Source of the DNA: Austwickia sp. TVS 96-490-7B
GTDB taxonomy: Bacteria; Actinomycetota; Actinomycetes; Actinomycetales; Dermatophilaceae
Direction of reading: 5' to 3'
Length of the DNA stretch: 64,000 nt
Assembly (NCBI RefSeq): GCF_019331795.1
Contig: NZ_JAHPZL010000001.1
Span: 62,001 to 126,000, forward strand
The stretch's first letter is position 1; the number at the start of each line of letters is the position of its first letter. Positions 50,992 to 59,664 of this stretch are shown piece after piece. The translations under genes were made by a program, and so were the position numbers. Under the pieces are notes generated by a model. It did not search any database and was not told the origin of the DNA. It saw only the letters and a list, made by a program, of their open reading frames with translations.

Positions 50992-52773
50992 ATGCGAACC
51001 ACAGTCGCCTTGCTCGCCGCCTCGGCGATCATTACCCCTATCGTCAGCACCCCTGCACATGCTGCTGCTCCAGTTCCGGCGTCCGCAGCGAGCAACGCAA
51101 CTGGCCCCGGAGGAAAAACCGCTGGGGCAGCACCTAAGACCGTGGACATCTCCAAAGTTAAAGTTCCCACCCTGGCTTGGAAAGCCTGCACCGATAAAGA
51201 ACTCAAAGGACTCCAGTGCGCTAGCGCACTACTCCCCCTGGACTACAGCAAACCCGACGGCGACAAAATTGAGATTCACGTCGCCAAGAAAAACGCCACC
51301 GGTAAGAAAAAAGGAGTCGTCTTCACTAACCCCGGTGGGCCTGGGGAACTGGCCTCAACCAAGTTGAATGACTTCGCCACCATTTTGGGCAAAAAGGCTG
51401 GCGAGCAGTACGACGTGATCGGCGTCGATCCGCGCGGAATTCATGCCGCTAGCCAAGCTCGATGCTGGAGCGACAAGGCAGCGCCTAAGGGCGACGACAT
51501 CCGGTTTCCTTACACTCCGCAACTCACTGCCCAAAAGCAGGCTTACAACGTATTCTACCGGGACGCATGCGCAAAAACCTCCCGCCCCATCATGGATCAC
51601 ATCTCCACCGCCCAGGTCGCCCGCGACATGGAAATGATCCGCAAAGCCCTCGGTGAGAAGAGCCTCAACTACTACGGTGTCTCTTACGGCACCTTCTTGG
51701 GCGCTACTTACGCGGCACTCTTCCCTCAGAACGTCGGCCGGATGATCACTGACGGGGTCGTCGACCCTGTCGCCTGGTCCACCGGTTATGGCAATGACGC
51801 TGCCACCAAGCCCATCACCGCACGTGACAGCGCCGGAGAAGCATCACTGGAGACCCTGCAGGCCATCTTCACGGAGTGCAAGAAGGCCGGTCCCAAGGCA
51901 TGCGCCAACGGGGCAACCATTCAGAAAGAATGGGACGACATCTTGGAGGCCCTGAAAAAGGGACCCATCGTCCAAGGCAAGGAGACCATCACCTTTGACA
52001 GCTTCATCAGCGATGTCGCCGTCACTATGTATGACAAGCCCACGATCAGGGAACTCCCTGGGTCAATCCGGAAAACGTGGGAAGGTTTGCAGAAGAAGCC
52101 GTCAGCAAGCGGAACACCCACTGCCCCGGCTGGGACCGCCACCACCCCGAGGGTAGACCCCAAGACAGCCAAGCCATCTACGCCAGCTATCGACTCCTCC
52201 ACTGCTAAACCGATACATGAGGTCGCTGAGCAAGCAAAACAGCGCGTGATGTCCAAGATGCCTAAGGGGATGGTCTCGGCTGACAAGCCGGCGGTACCAG
52301 TGAAACCCGCACCAGGAAAGCCTGCTTGGTCTGACAACCCTGAACTTCTGGCAGTCATGTGCGTCGACACCAAGAATCCGAAGGACCCGAAGGCTTGGGA
52401 GAAGTACAACACCCCCGAGCAGATCAAGAAAAACCCCTTCATGTCCTACTGGGCATGGGGTTCCTCGGTGTGTGCAGGTTGGCCCGGACAGGACAAGAAC
52501 ATTTACCACGGCCCATATAACGTCAAACCGGCGAACCCGCTACTGGTCATCGGCAACACCCACGACCCGTCCACCCCGCTGAGCAACGCCAAGGCGCTGG
52601 CGAAGCTCTCCCCGGGCGCCCGTTTGCTAACCGTAGACACCTTTGGCCATGTGGCTGGAAATAAGAGCCGCTGCGCTGCCAACGCCATTGAGGCATACCT
52701 CGTTGACGGAAAGCTGCCCGCCGAAGGCACCGTCTGCAAGGTAGACAAGCCGCTGTTCTCTGCCGACAAGTAA
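50992..52773 (+). CDS. Secreted tripeptidyl-aminopeptidase-like alpha/beta hydrolase (D)
   Basis: A 593-aa paralogue with a signal peptide ending at PAHA/AAP (residue 24), oxyanion loop NPGGPG (113-118), Ser231 in GVSYGTFLGA, Asp525 in GNTHDPSTPL and His553 in DTFGHVAGNK. The ATG at 50992 follows AAGGACC. The insert (about 365-430) is Pro/Ala/Thr-rich. It is closest to B and C along the N-terminal third. Confidence 0.88.
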   Translation: MRTTVALLAASAIITPIVSTPAHAAAPVPASAASNATGPGGKTAGAAPKTVDISKVKVPTLAWKACTDKELKGLQCASALLPLDYSKPDGDKIEIHVAKKNATGKKKGVVFTNPGGPGELASTKLNDFATILGKKAGEQYDVIGVDPRGIHAASQARCWSDKAAPKGDDIRFPYTPQLTAQKQAYNVFYRDACAKTSRPIMDHISTAQVARDMEMIRKALGEKSLNYYGVSYGTFLGATYAALFPQNVGRMITDGVVDPVAWSTGYGNDAATKPITARDSAGEASLETLQAIFTECKKAGPKACANGATIQKEWDDILEALKKGPIVQGKETITFDSFISDVAVTMYDKPTIRELPGSIRKTWEGLQKKPSASGTPTAPAGTATTPRVDPKTAKPSTPAIDSSTAKPIHEVAEQAKQRVMSKMPKGMVSADKPAVPVKPAPGKPAWSDNPELLAVMCVDTKNPKDPKAWEKYNTPEQIKKNPFMSYWAWGSSVCAGWPGQDKNIYHGPYNVKPANPLLVIGNTHDPSTPLSNAKALAKLSPGARLLTVDTFGHVAGNKSRCAANAIEAYLVDGKLPAEGTVCKVDKPLFSADK

Positions 52774-52781
52774 ACCTCTAC

Positions 52782-52828
52782 CACATGCTGGTGGTCCGGA
52801 TCGTTGAGGTCCGGACCACCCGCATGTG
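52782..52828. terminator. Long hairpin between peptidases D and E
   Basis: CACATGC plus GGTGGTCCGGA pairs with TCCGGACCACC plus GCATGTG, with one unpaired base on each side and a 9-nt loop. There is no T run. It lies 8 bp past the D stop. Confidence 0.65.
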
Positions 52829-52856
52829 CACCATCTAGCTATGAAAGGGGCTCTTG

Positions 52857-54632
52857 GTGCGCGCAGTCACTGCCGTGCTCGCCGCCTCGGCGATCATCAT
52901 TCCTACCCTTCCCAGTCCGGCAGGGGCAGCTGGCCCCGCTCCCTCGGGCCCACAGAACGGATCGGGCACTCCCACAAAAACCCTGGACATCTCCGCGGTG
53001 AAGACCCCCACCCTGGAGTGGAAAACCTGCGCTGAGAAGCAACTCCGGGACCTGAAGTGCGCCACCGTGTTGCTCCCCCTTGACTACAGCAAACCCGACG
53101 GCGACAAGATCGAAGTCCACGTCGCAAAGAAAGCAGCCACTGGCAAGAAAAAGGGTGTGGTCTTCACCAACCCAGGCGGCCCTGGACAACTCGCATCACG
53201 ACAACTGACAAACCTGGCCAGCATCATGGGCAATCGGGTCACCGAGCAGTACGACGTGATCGGTGTGGACCCCCGCGGGGTTCACGTCACCACCAGGACC
53301 AGGTGTTGGAGCGACCAGCCCGCCCCGCCAGGCAAGGACCGGCATTTCCCGATCACCGCGGAGCAGACCAGAGAGCAGCACCGGTTCAACGTCTTTTACC
53401 GAGACGCCTGCGCCAAGACCTCCCGCCCCATCATCGACCACATCTCCAGCGCTCAGGTCGCCAGAGACATGGAGATGATTCGGCGCGCCTTGGGCGAAAA
53501 AACGATCAACTACTACGGAATCTCTTACGGCACATTCCTGGGTGCGACGTACGCTGCACTCTTCCCCAACCGGGTGGGCCGCATGGTCAACGACGGAGTC
53601 CTCGATCCGGTGGCCTGGTCCACCGGGCACGGCAAAGACGGCGAGACACAACCAGTCACCGCCAGATACGGACCCGCCGAAGAATCCGCGAAAACCCTGC
53701 AAGCCGCGTTCGCCGAATGCAAAAAAGCCGGTCCGAATGCCTGCCCACACAGCACCACCGTCGAAAAAGAATGGGGAGAGGTCCTCGACCGGCTCCGGAA
53801 AGGTCCGTTCGTCAAGGACGGGGAAACCCTCACCTTTGACGGGTGGATCCGCAAAGCCGCCCTGCTGATGTACGACACTCGCGGCTACCGCAACCTGATG
53901 ATCCTGACCCACCAAACCTGGGAAGCCATGGCCAAACAGCCAGCCCCACCCCAGGCCCCCAGCAGCACCACGACCCCCACGGCCACATCCACCGCTCCGA
54001 CGGCACCACCCGCAGCGCCGACGACCACAACCCGGTCGACTCGGGCCGCGACTGCACCGGCAGCACCATCAGCCGTCTCAGCTCCGCCCGCTGTCCGAGG
54101 AGACGAGCAGCAATCCCTCGTCGGTCCGCTCCTCGGTATCCCCGCCGCCGACACACCGATCCGTCCCGTCGTACCACCCACCGGCCGTCCCAGCTGGTCA
54201 GAGGTGCCCGGGTTGCTCGCGGTGTTGTGCTCTGACACCAAAAACCCCAACGACCCCAAAGTATGGGACGCATACAGCACCCCGGACGCCCTCCGAAAAA
54301 ACCCCTTCCAGGCTTACTGGGCGTGGGGCACCTCCATTTGCGCCAACTGGCCGGGCCGTGACCGCAACGTCTACCAAGGGCCATTTGACACCAAACTTGC
54401 CAACCCGATGCTGGTGATCGGCAACACCCACGACCCCGCCACCCCGCTGCGCAACGCCCAAGCGCTCGCGAAGCTCTCCCCTGGCGCGCGGCTGCTGACG
54501 GTCGATGTCTTTGGACATGTCGCAGGCAACAAGAACCGCTGCGCATCAAAGGCCATCGAGACGTATTTGGCTGACGGGAAACTCCCGGCGCAAGGCGCGA
54601 CCTGCAAGCCTGATCAGCCGCTGTTCTCCTGA
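52857..54632 (+). CDS. Secreted tripeptidyl-aminopeptidase-like alpha/beta hydrolase (E)
   Basis: A 591-aa paralogue and the most diverged of the set. Start GTG 52857 is chosen by alignment with the other members (MRA...), behind AAAGGGG. The signal peptide ends near SPAGA/AGP. It has NPGGPG, GISYGTFLGA (Ile for Val before the serine), GNTHDPATPL and DVFGHVAGNK. The insert (about 360-440) is Pro/Ala/Thr/Ser-rich, for example APSSTTTPTATSTAPTAPP. It is the last gene of the array and is convergent with flgE. Confidence 0.87.
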   Translation: MRAVTAVLAASAIIIPTLPSPAGAAGPAPSGPQNGSGTPTKTLDISAVKTPTLEWKTCAEKQLRDLKCATVLLPLDYSKPDGDKIEVHVAKKAATGKKKGVVFTNPGGPGQLASRQLTNLASIMGNRVTEQYDVIGVDPRGVHVTTRTRCWSDQPAPPGKDRHFPITAEQTREQHRFNVFYRDACAKTSRPIIDHISSAQVARDMEMIRRALGEKTINYYGISYGTFLGATYAALFPNRVGRMVNDGVLDPVAWSTGHGKDGETQPVTARYGPAEESAKTLQAAFAECKKAGPNACPHSTTVEKEWGEVLDRLRKGPFVKDGETLTFDGWIRKAALLMYDTRGYRNLMILTHQTWEAMAKQPAPPQAPSSTTTPTATSTAPTAPPAAPTTTTRSTRAATAPAAPSAVSAPPAVRGDEQQSLVGPLLGIPAADTPIRPVVPPTGRPSWSEVPGLLAVLCSDTKNPNDPKVWDAYSTPDALRKNPFQAYWAWGTSICANWPGRDRNVYQGPFDTKLANPMLVIGNTHDPATPLRNAQALAKLSPGARLLTVDVFGHVAGNKNRCASKAIETYLADGKLPAQGATCKPDQPLFS

Positions 54633-54674
54633 TCGGTCCAGTCGAGCTCGCAGGGGATGCCCCGAGCGTACGAC

Positions 54675-54713
54675 GGTGGGCGGTCACCTCGGATGTCGAG
54701 GTGACCGCCCACC
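54675..54713. terminator. Bidirectional terminator between peptidase E and flgE
   Basis: Perfect 17-bp arms 54675-54691 (GGTGGGCGGTCACCTCG) and 54697-54713 with a 5-nt loop lie between the convergent stops of gene E and flgE. No T tract is present. Confidence 0.8.
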
Positions 54714-54742
54714 GCGGTGTTGCTGTGGTCAGCGCGTCAGGG

Positions 54743-55852
54743 TCAGCGTTTCATCTGGATGAGGTCTGAAAGCACCTCGTCGGAGGTGGACACCACCTTG
54801 GAGTTCGCCTGGAAACCGCGTTGGGCGACGATGAGGTTTGTGAACTCCTGGGCCAGATCGACGTTGGACATTTCCAGCGTTCCGGATTCCACCGTGCCAC
54901 GGCCACCGTTAGCGGGAACACCCGTGTCAGGAACGCCTGAGTTATTGGTCTGGCGGTACATCGAACCGCCGACTTTCTCCAGTCCGGGCGGGTTGTTGAA
55001 AGTGGTCAGCGCGATCTGACCGAAGACTCGCTTCGTGCCGTCCGAGAACGAGCCGACCAGCTTGCCGTCCGGGTTGATCTGGAAGGATTCCATCGCGAGG
55101 TCTTTATTCTGCACGGTGCCACCGGCAGCATTGTCCATGCCTTGCATGTACTGATCCCAGTGAAGGGTCCCAGGAGTTCCTGCGGTGGCCTCACCGTTAG
55201 CGTTAACTCCTGTCGAAGCAATCTTGAAAGTCTGGTTAGCGCCACTACGGAAACCATTGATCAGCGCGGTTGGCAGTTTCAATGGGACTGCTTGCAGGTC
55301 ACCTGGAGTAGTGGTGGCGGTGACCATGACACCGTTCTTATCGAGCATGACGTTGCCAGCCATCGCAGCCGCTTGGTCGGCCTGTGAGTTAGTCGCTGCG
55401 ACTCGCCCACCCGGTGCATACATGTAGCCCAAGACATACGAGCCATTGCTGGTGACCAGGTTGCCGTCAGTGTCGAAGTTGAAGGCACCGTTACGGGTGA
55501 AGAAGTTAGCGCCTGCCTTCTCCACTGTGAAGAAGCCATCTCCTTGGATAGCCACGTCGGTGGTCTGGTTGGTGACCTGCAGGCCGCCTTGGCTGAACAG
55601 GTTCGTGATCGCCCCAAGACGGGCACCGAGACCGACCTGAGCTGGGTTGACACCACCGATTCCTGGTCCGCCGCCCGCTGCCGGGACAGGCGCTGAGGAG
55701 CCGCGGATGATCTGGGACAGGTTGTCTTCGAAGACAGCGCGGCCGGCTTTGAAGCCGAAGGTGTTGACGTTCGCGATGTTGTTACCGGTGACGTCCAGCA
55801 TGGTCTGGTGGACGCGCAGGCCGGAGACGGCCGAGTACATCGAACGAAGCAT
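54743..55852 (-). CDS. flgE: Flagellar hook protein FlgE
   Basis: A 369-aa hook subunit. The N-terminal rod/hook motif MLRSMYSAVSGLRVHQTMLDVTGNNIANVNTFGFKA and the C-terminal heptad region (LAQEFTNLIVAQRGFQANSKVVSTSDEVL) are both intact, with a small central D1 domain. It is short for FlgE but normal for actinobacteria. The ATG is 55852. The 3' neighbour should be flbD, but the peptidase array lies between. Confidence 0.94.
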   Translation of the reverse strand: MLRSMYSAVSGLRVHQTMLDVTGNNIANVNTFGFKAGRAVFEDNLSQIIRGSSAPVPAAGGGPGIGGVNPAQVGLGARLGAITNLFSQGGLQVTNQTTDVAIQGDGFFTVEKAGANFFTRNGAFNFDTDGNLVTSNGSYVLGYMYAPGGRVAATNSQADQAAAMAGNVMLDKNGVMVTATTTPGDLQAVPLKLPTALINGFRSGANQTFKIASTGVNANGEATAGTPGTLHWDQYMQGMDNAAGGTVQNKDLAMESFQINPDGKLVGSFSDGTKRVFGQIALTTFNNPPGLEKVGGSMYRQTNNSGVPDTGVPANGGRGTVESGTLEMSNVDLAQEFTNLIVAQRGFQANSKVVSTSDEVLSDLIQMKR

Positions 55853-55946
55853 GAATGGGTGCCCTTCGTCATCGCAGGGGTGCTGCCCTGCTGCGAGCTG
55901 GTGGTGCGGAATGGGTGTGAGGCCGGTGCGGCGAGAAGCTGCTCGC

Positions 55947-56558
55947 TCAGGCGGCAGGTGGGGTGGCCGGCGGAGGCGTGGGGGCCGCCGTGCTGCTGAT
56001 CACCTTGGTGACGCTGGTGTAGGGGATGTCCTTGCCACCTATGGACAGGATCGGCCCAGTGCCGTCAAACTTGACCGAATCGACGACGCCTTGCTCAGTT
56101 TTTTGCGGATCCTTGGGATCAGTGACGTATTCGACCTTGCGTCCCACCACCGACATCGCTGACGAGATGCGCTGCTCAGCAAGCATGGAAGTGTACGTCG
56201 CCTGAATGTTGGCGTTGGACTTCACCATGTTGTTGATCTGCTCGGTCATCGACAGCGTGGCGCTCTGCTGCATGATCTGGCTGGAGTCGGCTGGTTTGCT
56301 GGGGTCTTGATATTTCAGCTGGGTGACCAGCAACTTCAGGAAGGTTTCCCCGTCAAACTCGGTCGCGGACTTTCCGGTGGTGTTCCGGCCGTAGAGTCCG
56401 TCCATTCCTTTTCCAGGAGTGGAGACCGGAACAAGTTTCCCATCTTTGTCCTTGACATACCCCGTGGTGGGGCGCTCGTACGTTTTCCCGTCGATGACGA
56501 GCGGGTGATACGTCGGATCCCAGGTTCCTCGGGGATCAGCGATCGGCATGCTGGGCAT
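55947..56558 (-). CDS. flgD: Flagellar hook-capping protein FlgD
   Basis: A 203-aa hook scaffold protein. The conserved FLKLLVTQLKYQDPSKPADS lies at about residue 75, followed by a short C-terminal domain (RKVEYVTDPKD, PYTSVTKV). The N-terminal 65 residues are longer than usual and Pro-rich, and the tail is Pro/Ala-rich (TPPPATPPAA). It lies between fliK and flgE. Confidence 0.9.
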   Translation of the reverse strand: MPSMPIADPRGTWDPTYHPLVIDGKTYERPTTGYVKDKDGKLVPVSTPGKGMDGLYGRNTTGKSATEFDGETFLKLLVTQLKYQDPSKPADSSQIMQQSATLSMTEQINNMVKSNANIQATYTSMLAEQRISSAMSVVGRKVEYVTDPKDPQKTEQGVVDSVKFDGTGPILSIGGKDIPYTSVTKVISSTAAPTPPPATPPAA

Positions 56559-56569
56559 ACAGTCCTCCC

Positions 56570-58519
56570 TTAGATCTTCACGTCCAGGGACCGGCTGCCG
56601 TCCGTGGCTGCGCGGATCACTGATGAGTCACCGGGTGGGGTCGGTGCGTCTGATTCCGGGGCGGTCGCCCCGTCTGCTCCCGATCCTGTCCGGGAGGTTC
56701 CAGTGAAGTCGTGATTCCCCGCGTGTCCTCGGGGGTCCTGCCAGGTGGCCGATCCGTCACCGACGTCCACGGAGGTTTTGCCGAATCCGGCGTCAGCGAG
56801 CTGCTGCCGCAATTGATCGAGATTCTGGCGGAGCATGTCGCGGGCACCGGAGTCGGCGGCTTGCATCTGCACGGAGATCTCCCCCGCGTGCATGGTGACG
56901 CTGAGTTTGACCCGTCCCAGACCGGCCGGGTCGAGTTGCAAGTCGATCTCGTAGCGGCCGTCCCGTCGGGTCAACGCAGGCAGGACCGCTGCGGCGACCT
57001 GAGCGTGCACCGGAGTCGGCGGGGTGCTCGCCGGCGTCAGGTGGGTGTTGGTGGGAGTGATCACCTGATGGGTCGGCATGACCGGGGAGGCGGTCCGCTC
57101 CGCAGCCTGGTGGTCACTGGCTGGAGAGGCTGCGGGCGCGCCAGCCTGTCGTGCCGGGTGGTCGGAAGCATCGAGAGAGGCTGTCGCTGTCGCACTGTCA
57201 GCACCGACACCGACACCGACACCGGCGAGCGCGGCGGCAAATCGGTCGGGTGCGGTGTTGGTGGGAAGCCGTGGCGTGTCGGTGGTGGTCAATGGTGCGA
57301 CGGGTGGGGTGCTCGGGAGCGGCGTCGATGCGGTGGGGTCGAGGGCGGGGACCGGCACTGCGGTGGTGGGCACGTTGGGGGTTCCGGTGGTGCTGGGGTG
57401 TGGGGGGGCCAGTGGCGCCGAGGGGGTGGTTCTGCTGGTGGCGTCGGTGCTGGCGGGGCCGTCCAGGCGGAGTGCGGTGGATTCAAGGTCGGCGAGGAGT
57501 TGGCTGTCGACGGTGGCATTGCCGCTGGCGAGGGTGCGCGCGGTCGCTGCAGCGAGGGTGCTGGCGGTGGTGTCGATGATGGTGATGTCGGTGCGGGGGA
57601 TGGCGGTGGGGGCCGGAGCGACGGGGAGGATGGGTGTGGGTCCGGCGGATGGGGTCGCGGTGGTGACACCGTACGGCGGGGCTGCGCTGGTGGTGACACC
57701 GTACGGCGGGGCTGCGCTGGTGGTGGCAGCTGCGCTGGTCGTGATATCAGCTCCGTGGGTAGCACTGATGGGTGACGTTGCAGTGACGGCCGGGGATGCG
57801 GGGGCAGCGGTCATCGGCACGGCGGCGGTGACGTCGTGTTGCTGCGGGCTCGTGTGAGGGGTCATCGGCACCGCGGTGGGCGAGGTCATCGCGGATGGGG
57901 CCGGGATCGTGGTGGTGAGCGGGCTGCTTGCTGAGGGCAGCATGACGCTGTCAGTGGCCGTGGAGTCCACGGCGGAGACATCAGCAGTGGCGGGCAGCCC
58001 AAAGGAGGTGGTGGGGGACGCAGAGGTGATGGGGGACGCAGAGGTGGTGGGGTTCACCCCGGCGAGGAGCATCGGGGTGGTCGTGACCGCAGTGGTGGTG
58101 TCCACGGTGAGGGGTGCAGAAGCAGCCTCGGTGTGGGGAGCTGAGGTGGGGGATGCGATGACCAGTGGAAGCCCGAGTGGTGATACGGCGAGGGCAGATC
58201 CGATGGGAGTCGTCGCCTCGCTTGTCGTGACGGTGGCGGCGCTATCGACAGTGCGGGCCCCAGCGGGGTCGGCTGTGGGTGAAGGCACGGTGGTGGGGGC
58301 GGGTCGTTCGGCGTCGACAGCATGACGAGCCACGGTGGTGCGGGTGGCATGGGACCGATTCGCGGTCTGGGTGGGGGGTGCTTGCTCGGTGGATGCGGTG
58401 GTGCGCATCCGGCGGTGCAGCGCGGTGGCGAAGGTGCTGTCTGCGGTGGGGGCGTCGGCGCTGGACCGACCGGCGGCCTGGTCGGTGCCGAGGAGTTCGG
58501 TGACGGGTTGGATGTTCAT
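56570..58519 (-). CDS. fliK: Flagellar hook-length control protein FliK
   Basis: A 649-aa protein, mostly Thr/Ala/Ser/Pro-rich disordered ruler region. The C-terminal Flg_hook domain is at about residues 530-610 (RYEIDLQLDPAGLGRVKLSV, MQAADSGARDMLRQNLDQL). Low-complexity repeats include two in-frame copies of SAAPPYGVTT encoded by a 30-bp duplication. The ATG at 58519 overlaps the stop of the hydrolase upstream (ATGA). It is exported and measures hook length. Confidence 0.88.
   Translation of the reverse strand: MNIQPVTELLGTDQAAGRSSADAPTADSTFATALHRRMRTTASTEQAPPTQTANRSHATRTTVARHAVDAERPAPTTVPSPTADPAGARTVDSAATVTTSEATTPIGSALAVSPLGLPLVIASPTSAPHTEAASAPLTVDTTTAVTTTPMLLAGVNPTTSASPITSASPTTSFGLPATADVSAVDSTATDSVMLPSASSPLTTTIPAPSAMTSPTAVPMTPHTSPQQHDVTAAVPMTAAPASPAVTATSPISATHGADITTSAAATTSAAPPYGVTTSAAPPYGVTTATPSAGPTPILPVAPAPTAIPRTDITIIDTTASTLAAATARTLASGNATVDSQLLADLESTALRLDGPASTDATSRTTPSAPLAPPHPSTTGTPNVPTTAVPVPALDPTASTPLPSTPPVAPLTTTDTPRLPTNTAPDRFAAALAGVGVGVGADSATATASLDASDHPARQAGAPAASPASDHQAAERTASPVMPTHQVITPTNTHLTPASTPPTPVHAQVAAAVLPALTRRDGRYEIDLQLDPAGLGRVKLSVTMHAGEISVQMQAADSGARDMLRQNLDQLRQQLADAGFGKTSVDVGDGSATWQDPRGHAGNHDFTGTSRTGSGADGATAPESDAPTPPGDSSVIRAATDGSRSLDVKI
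57661..57720. repeat. 30-bp tandem duplication inside fliK
   Basis: Two exact adjacent copies, 57661-57690 and 57691-57720, keep the frame and encode a duplicated ten-residue unit SAAPPYGVTT in the FliK ruler. Confidence 0.9.
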
Positions 58520-59664
58520 GCACGCACTCCCGGGTCAGCCATGATCTTGCGGACGTAGTTTTGGGTCTCCGGGTAGGGCGGGACCCCGCCGTACTGTTTG
58601 ACCGCACCGGGACCAGCGTTGTAAGCAGCGAGCGCCAGGGCGGTGGTGCGGAATTGGTTGAGGCCATCGCGGAGGAGGCGGGCCGCGCCGTCGACGGCTT
58701 GAGCGGGGTTGCGGGGGTCGACGCCGAGGCTGCGGGCGGTGCTGGGCATGATCTGCATGAGTCCGATGGCGCCAGCGGGGCTGACCACGCCAGCGTTGAA
58801 TCCGCTTTCGGCTTTGGCGACGGCTGCCAGAAGTGCCGCCGGGACGCCGTACTTGGCTTGGGCCGCCTGGAAGAGCGCCCGGTATGAGGCGGGGGCGGCA
58901 GCGAGTGCTGACCCGGTTGGTCCGCTCGGTGCCGCTAGCGCGTTGCTGGTGAGCGCGGCGTAAGGGGCGGCAGCGGGCGCGTCGGAGACGACTCGGCGGA
59001 TCGCAGTGGGGGTGGTGTAGACGCTTTGGATCTTGACGTTCTCCCCTGGCTGGGGGGCGGCGATCATCTTGCCGCCGCCGACGTAGATCGCGATGTGGTC
59101 GACCGGTGATCCGAAGGCGAGGAGGTCGCCGGGTTTGGCGTGGGACAGAGATGGCACGGAGGTGCCCATTCGGGCTTGGTCGGCGGCGACGCGGGGAAGG
59201 GTGATGCCTAGGTCGCCGTAGGCTTTTTGCACCAGACCGGAGCAGTCGAGGCCGGAGCTGCTGGTGCCGCCCCATACATAGGGCACGCCGAGGTATTTTT
59301 TGGCGGCGGCGACGACGTCATTTCCGCTGGCGCCGGTCATGGCTAACGCCCCGGAGACGGCGGTCGCTGAGCTGGTGGGGCGGGTGTTCCCGGACGTGAA
59401 GGTGCCGCCGATGCCGTTGCCGGTGCCATTGGTGTTGTATGGCGAGACGTCTACGCCGGACCAGGGGAACTTACCGCCGGTGACGGCTGCCGTGTCGTAG
59501 AGGCTCTTAAGGTCCTGAAGTTTGTAGTTCCACGCGGTCCGACCGTTGAGGGCGCCGTCGGCGGTGTATGTGCCGGGTTGGGTGACACCGTTGCCGAAGA
59601 ACTTCGCCTGGATGTCGGCGATCCGGGCCTGGCAGGCCGCGAACCCGGACAGTTCTACACTCAT
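58516..59664 (-). CDS. Flagellar peptidoglycan hydrolase: NlpC/P60 plus lytic transglycosylase
   Basis: A 382-aa protein with two cell-wall domains. Residues about 115-225 are NlpC/P60, with catalytic Cys in GLDCSGLVQKAYG and His in PVDHIAIYVG. Residues about 255-380 are an SLT-type transglycosylase, with Glu in AKAESGFN, GLMQIMPSTA and ALAAYNAGPGAV. The start (MSVELSGFAACQARIADIQ) resembles the short N-terminal element of actinobacterial flagellar proteins and has no signal peptide. Located between fliJ and fliK, it fits a FlgJ-like job of opening the wall for the rod. ATGA overlaps couple it to both neighbours. Confidence 0.88.
   Translation of the reverse strand: MSVELSGFAACQARIADIQAKFFGNGVTQPGTYTADGALNGRTAWNYKLQDLKSLYDTAAVTGGKFPWSGVDVSPYNTNGTGNGIGGTFTSGNTRPTSSATAVSGALAMTGASGNDVVAAAKKYLGVPYVWGGTSSSGLDCSGLVQKAYGDLGITLPRVAADQARMGTSVPSLSHAKPGDLLAFGSPVDHIAIYVGGGKMIAAPQPGENVKIQSVYTTPTAIRRVVSDAPAAAPYAALTSNALAAPSGPTGSALAAAPASYRALFQAAQAKYGVPAALLAAVAKAESGFNAGVVSPAGAIGLMQIMPSTARSLGVDPRNPAQAVDGAARLLRDGLNQFRTTALALAAYNAGPGAVKQYGGVPPYPETQNYVRKIMADPGVRA

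Noticed and set aside
56711-57857. Two plus-strand ORFs of 354 and 259 codons
   Set aside because: Antisense to the low-complexity part of fliK; composition mirrors the Thr/Ala/Pro repeats and no independent motif is seen.
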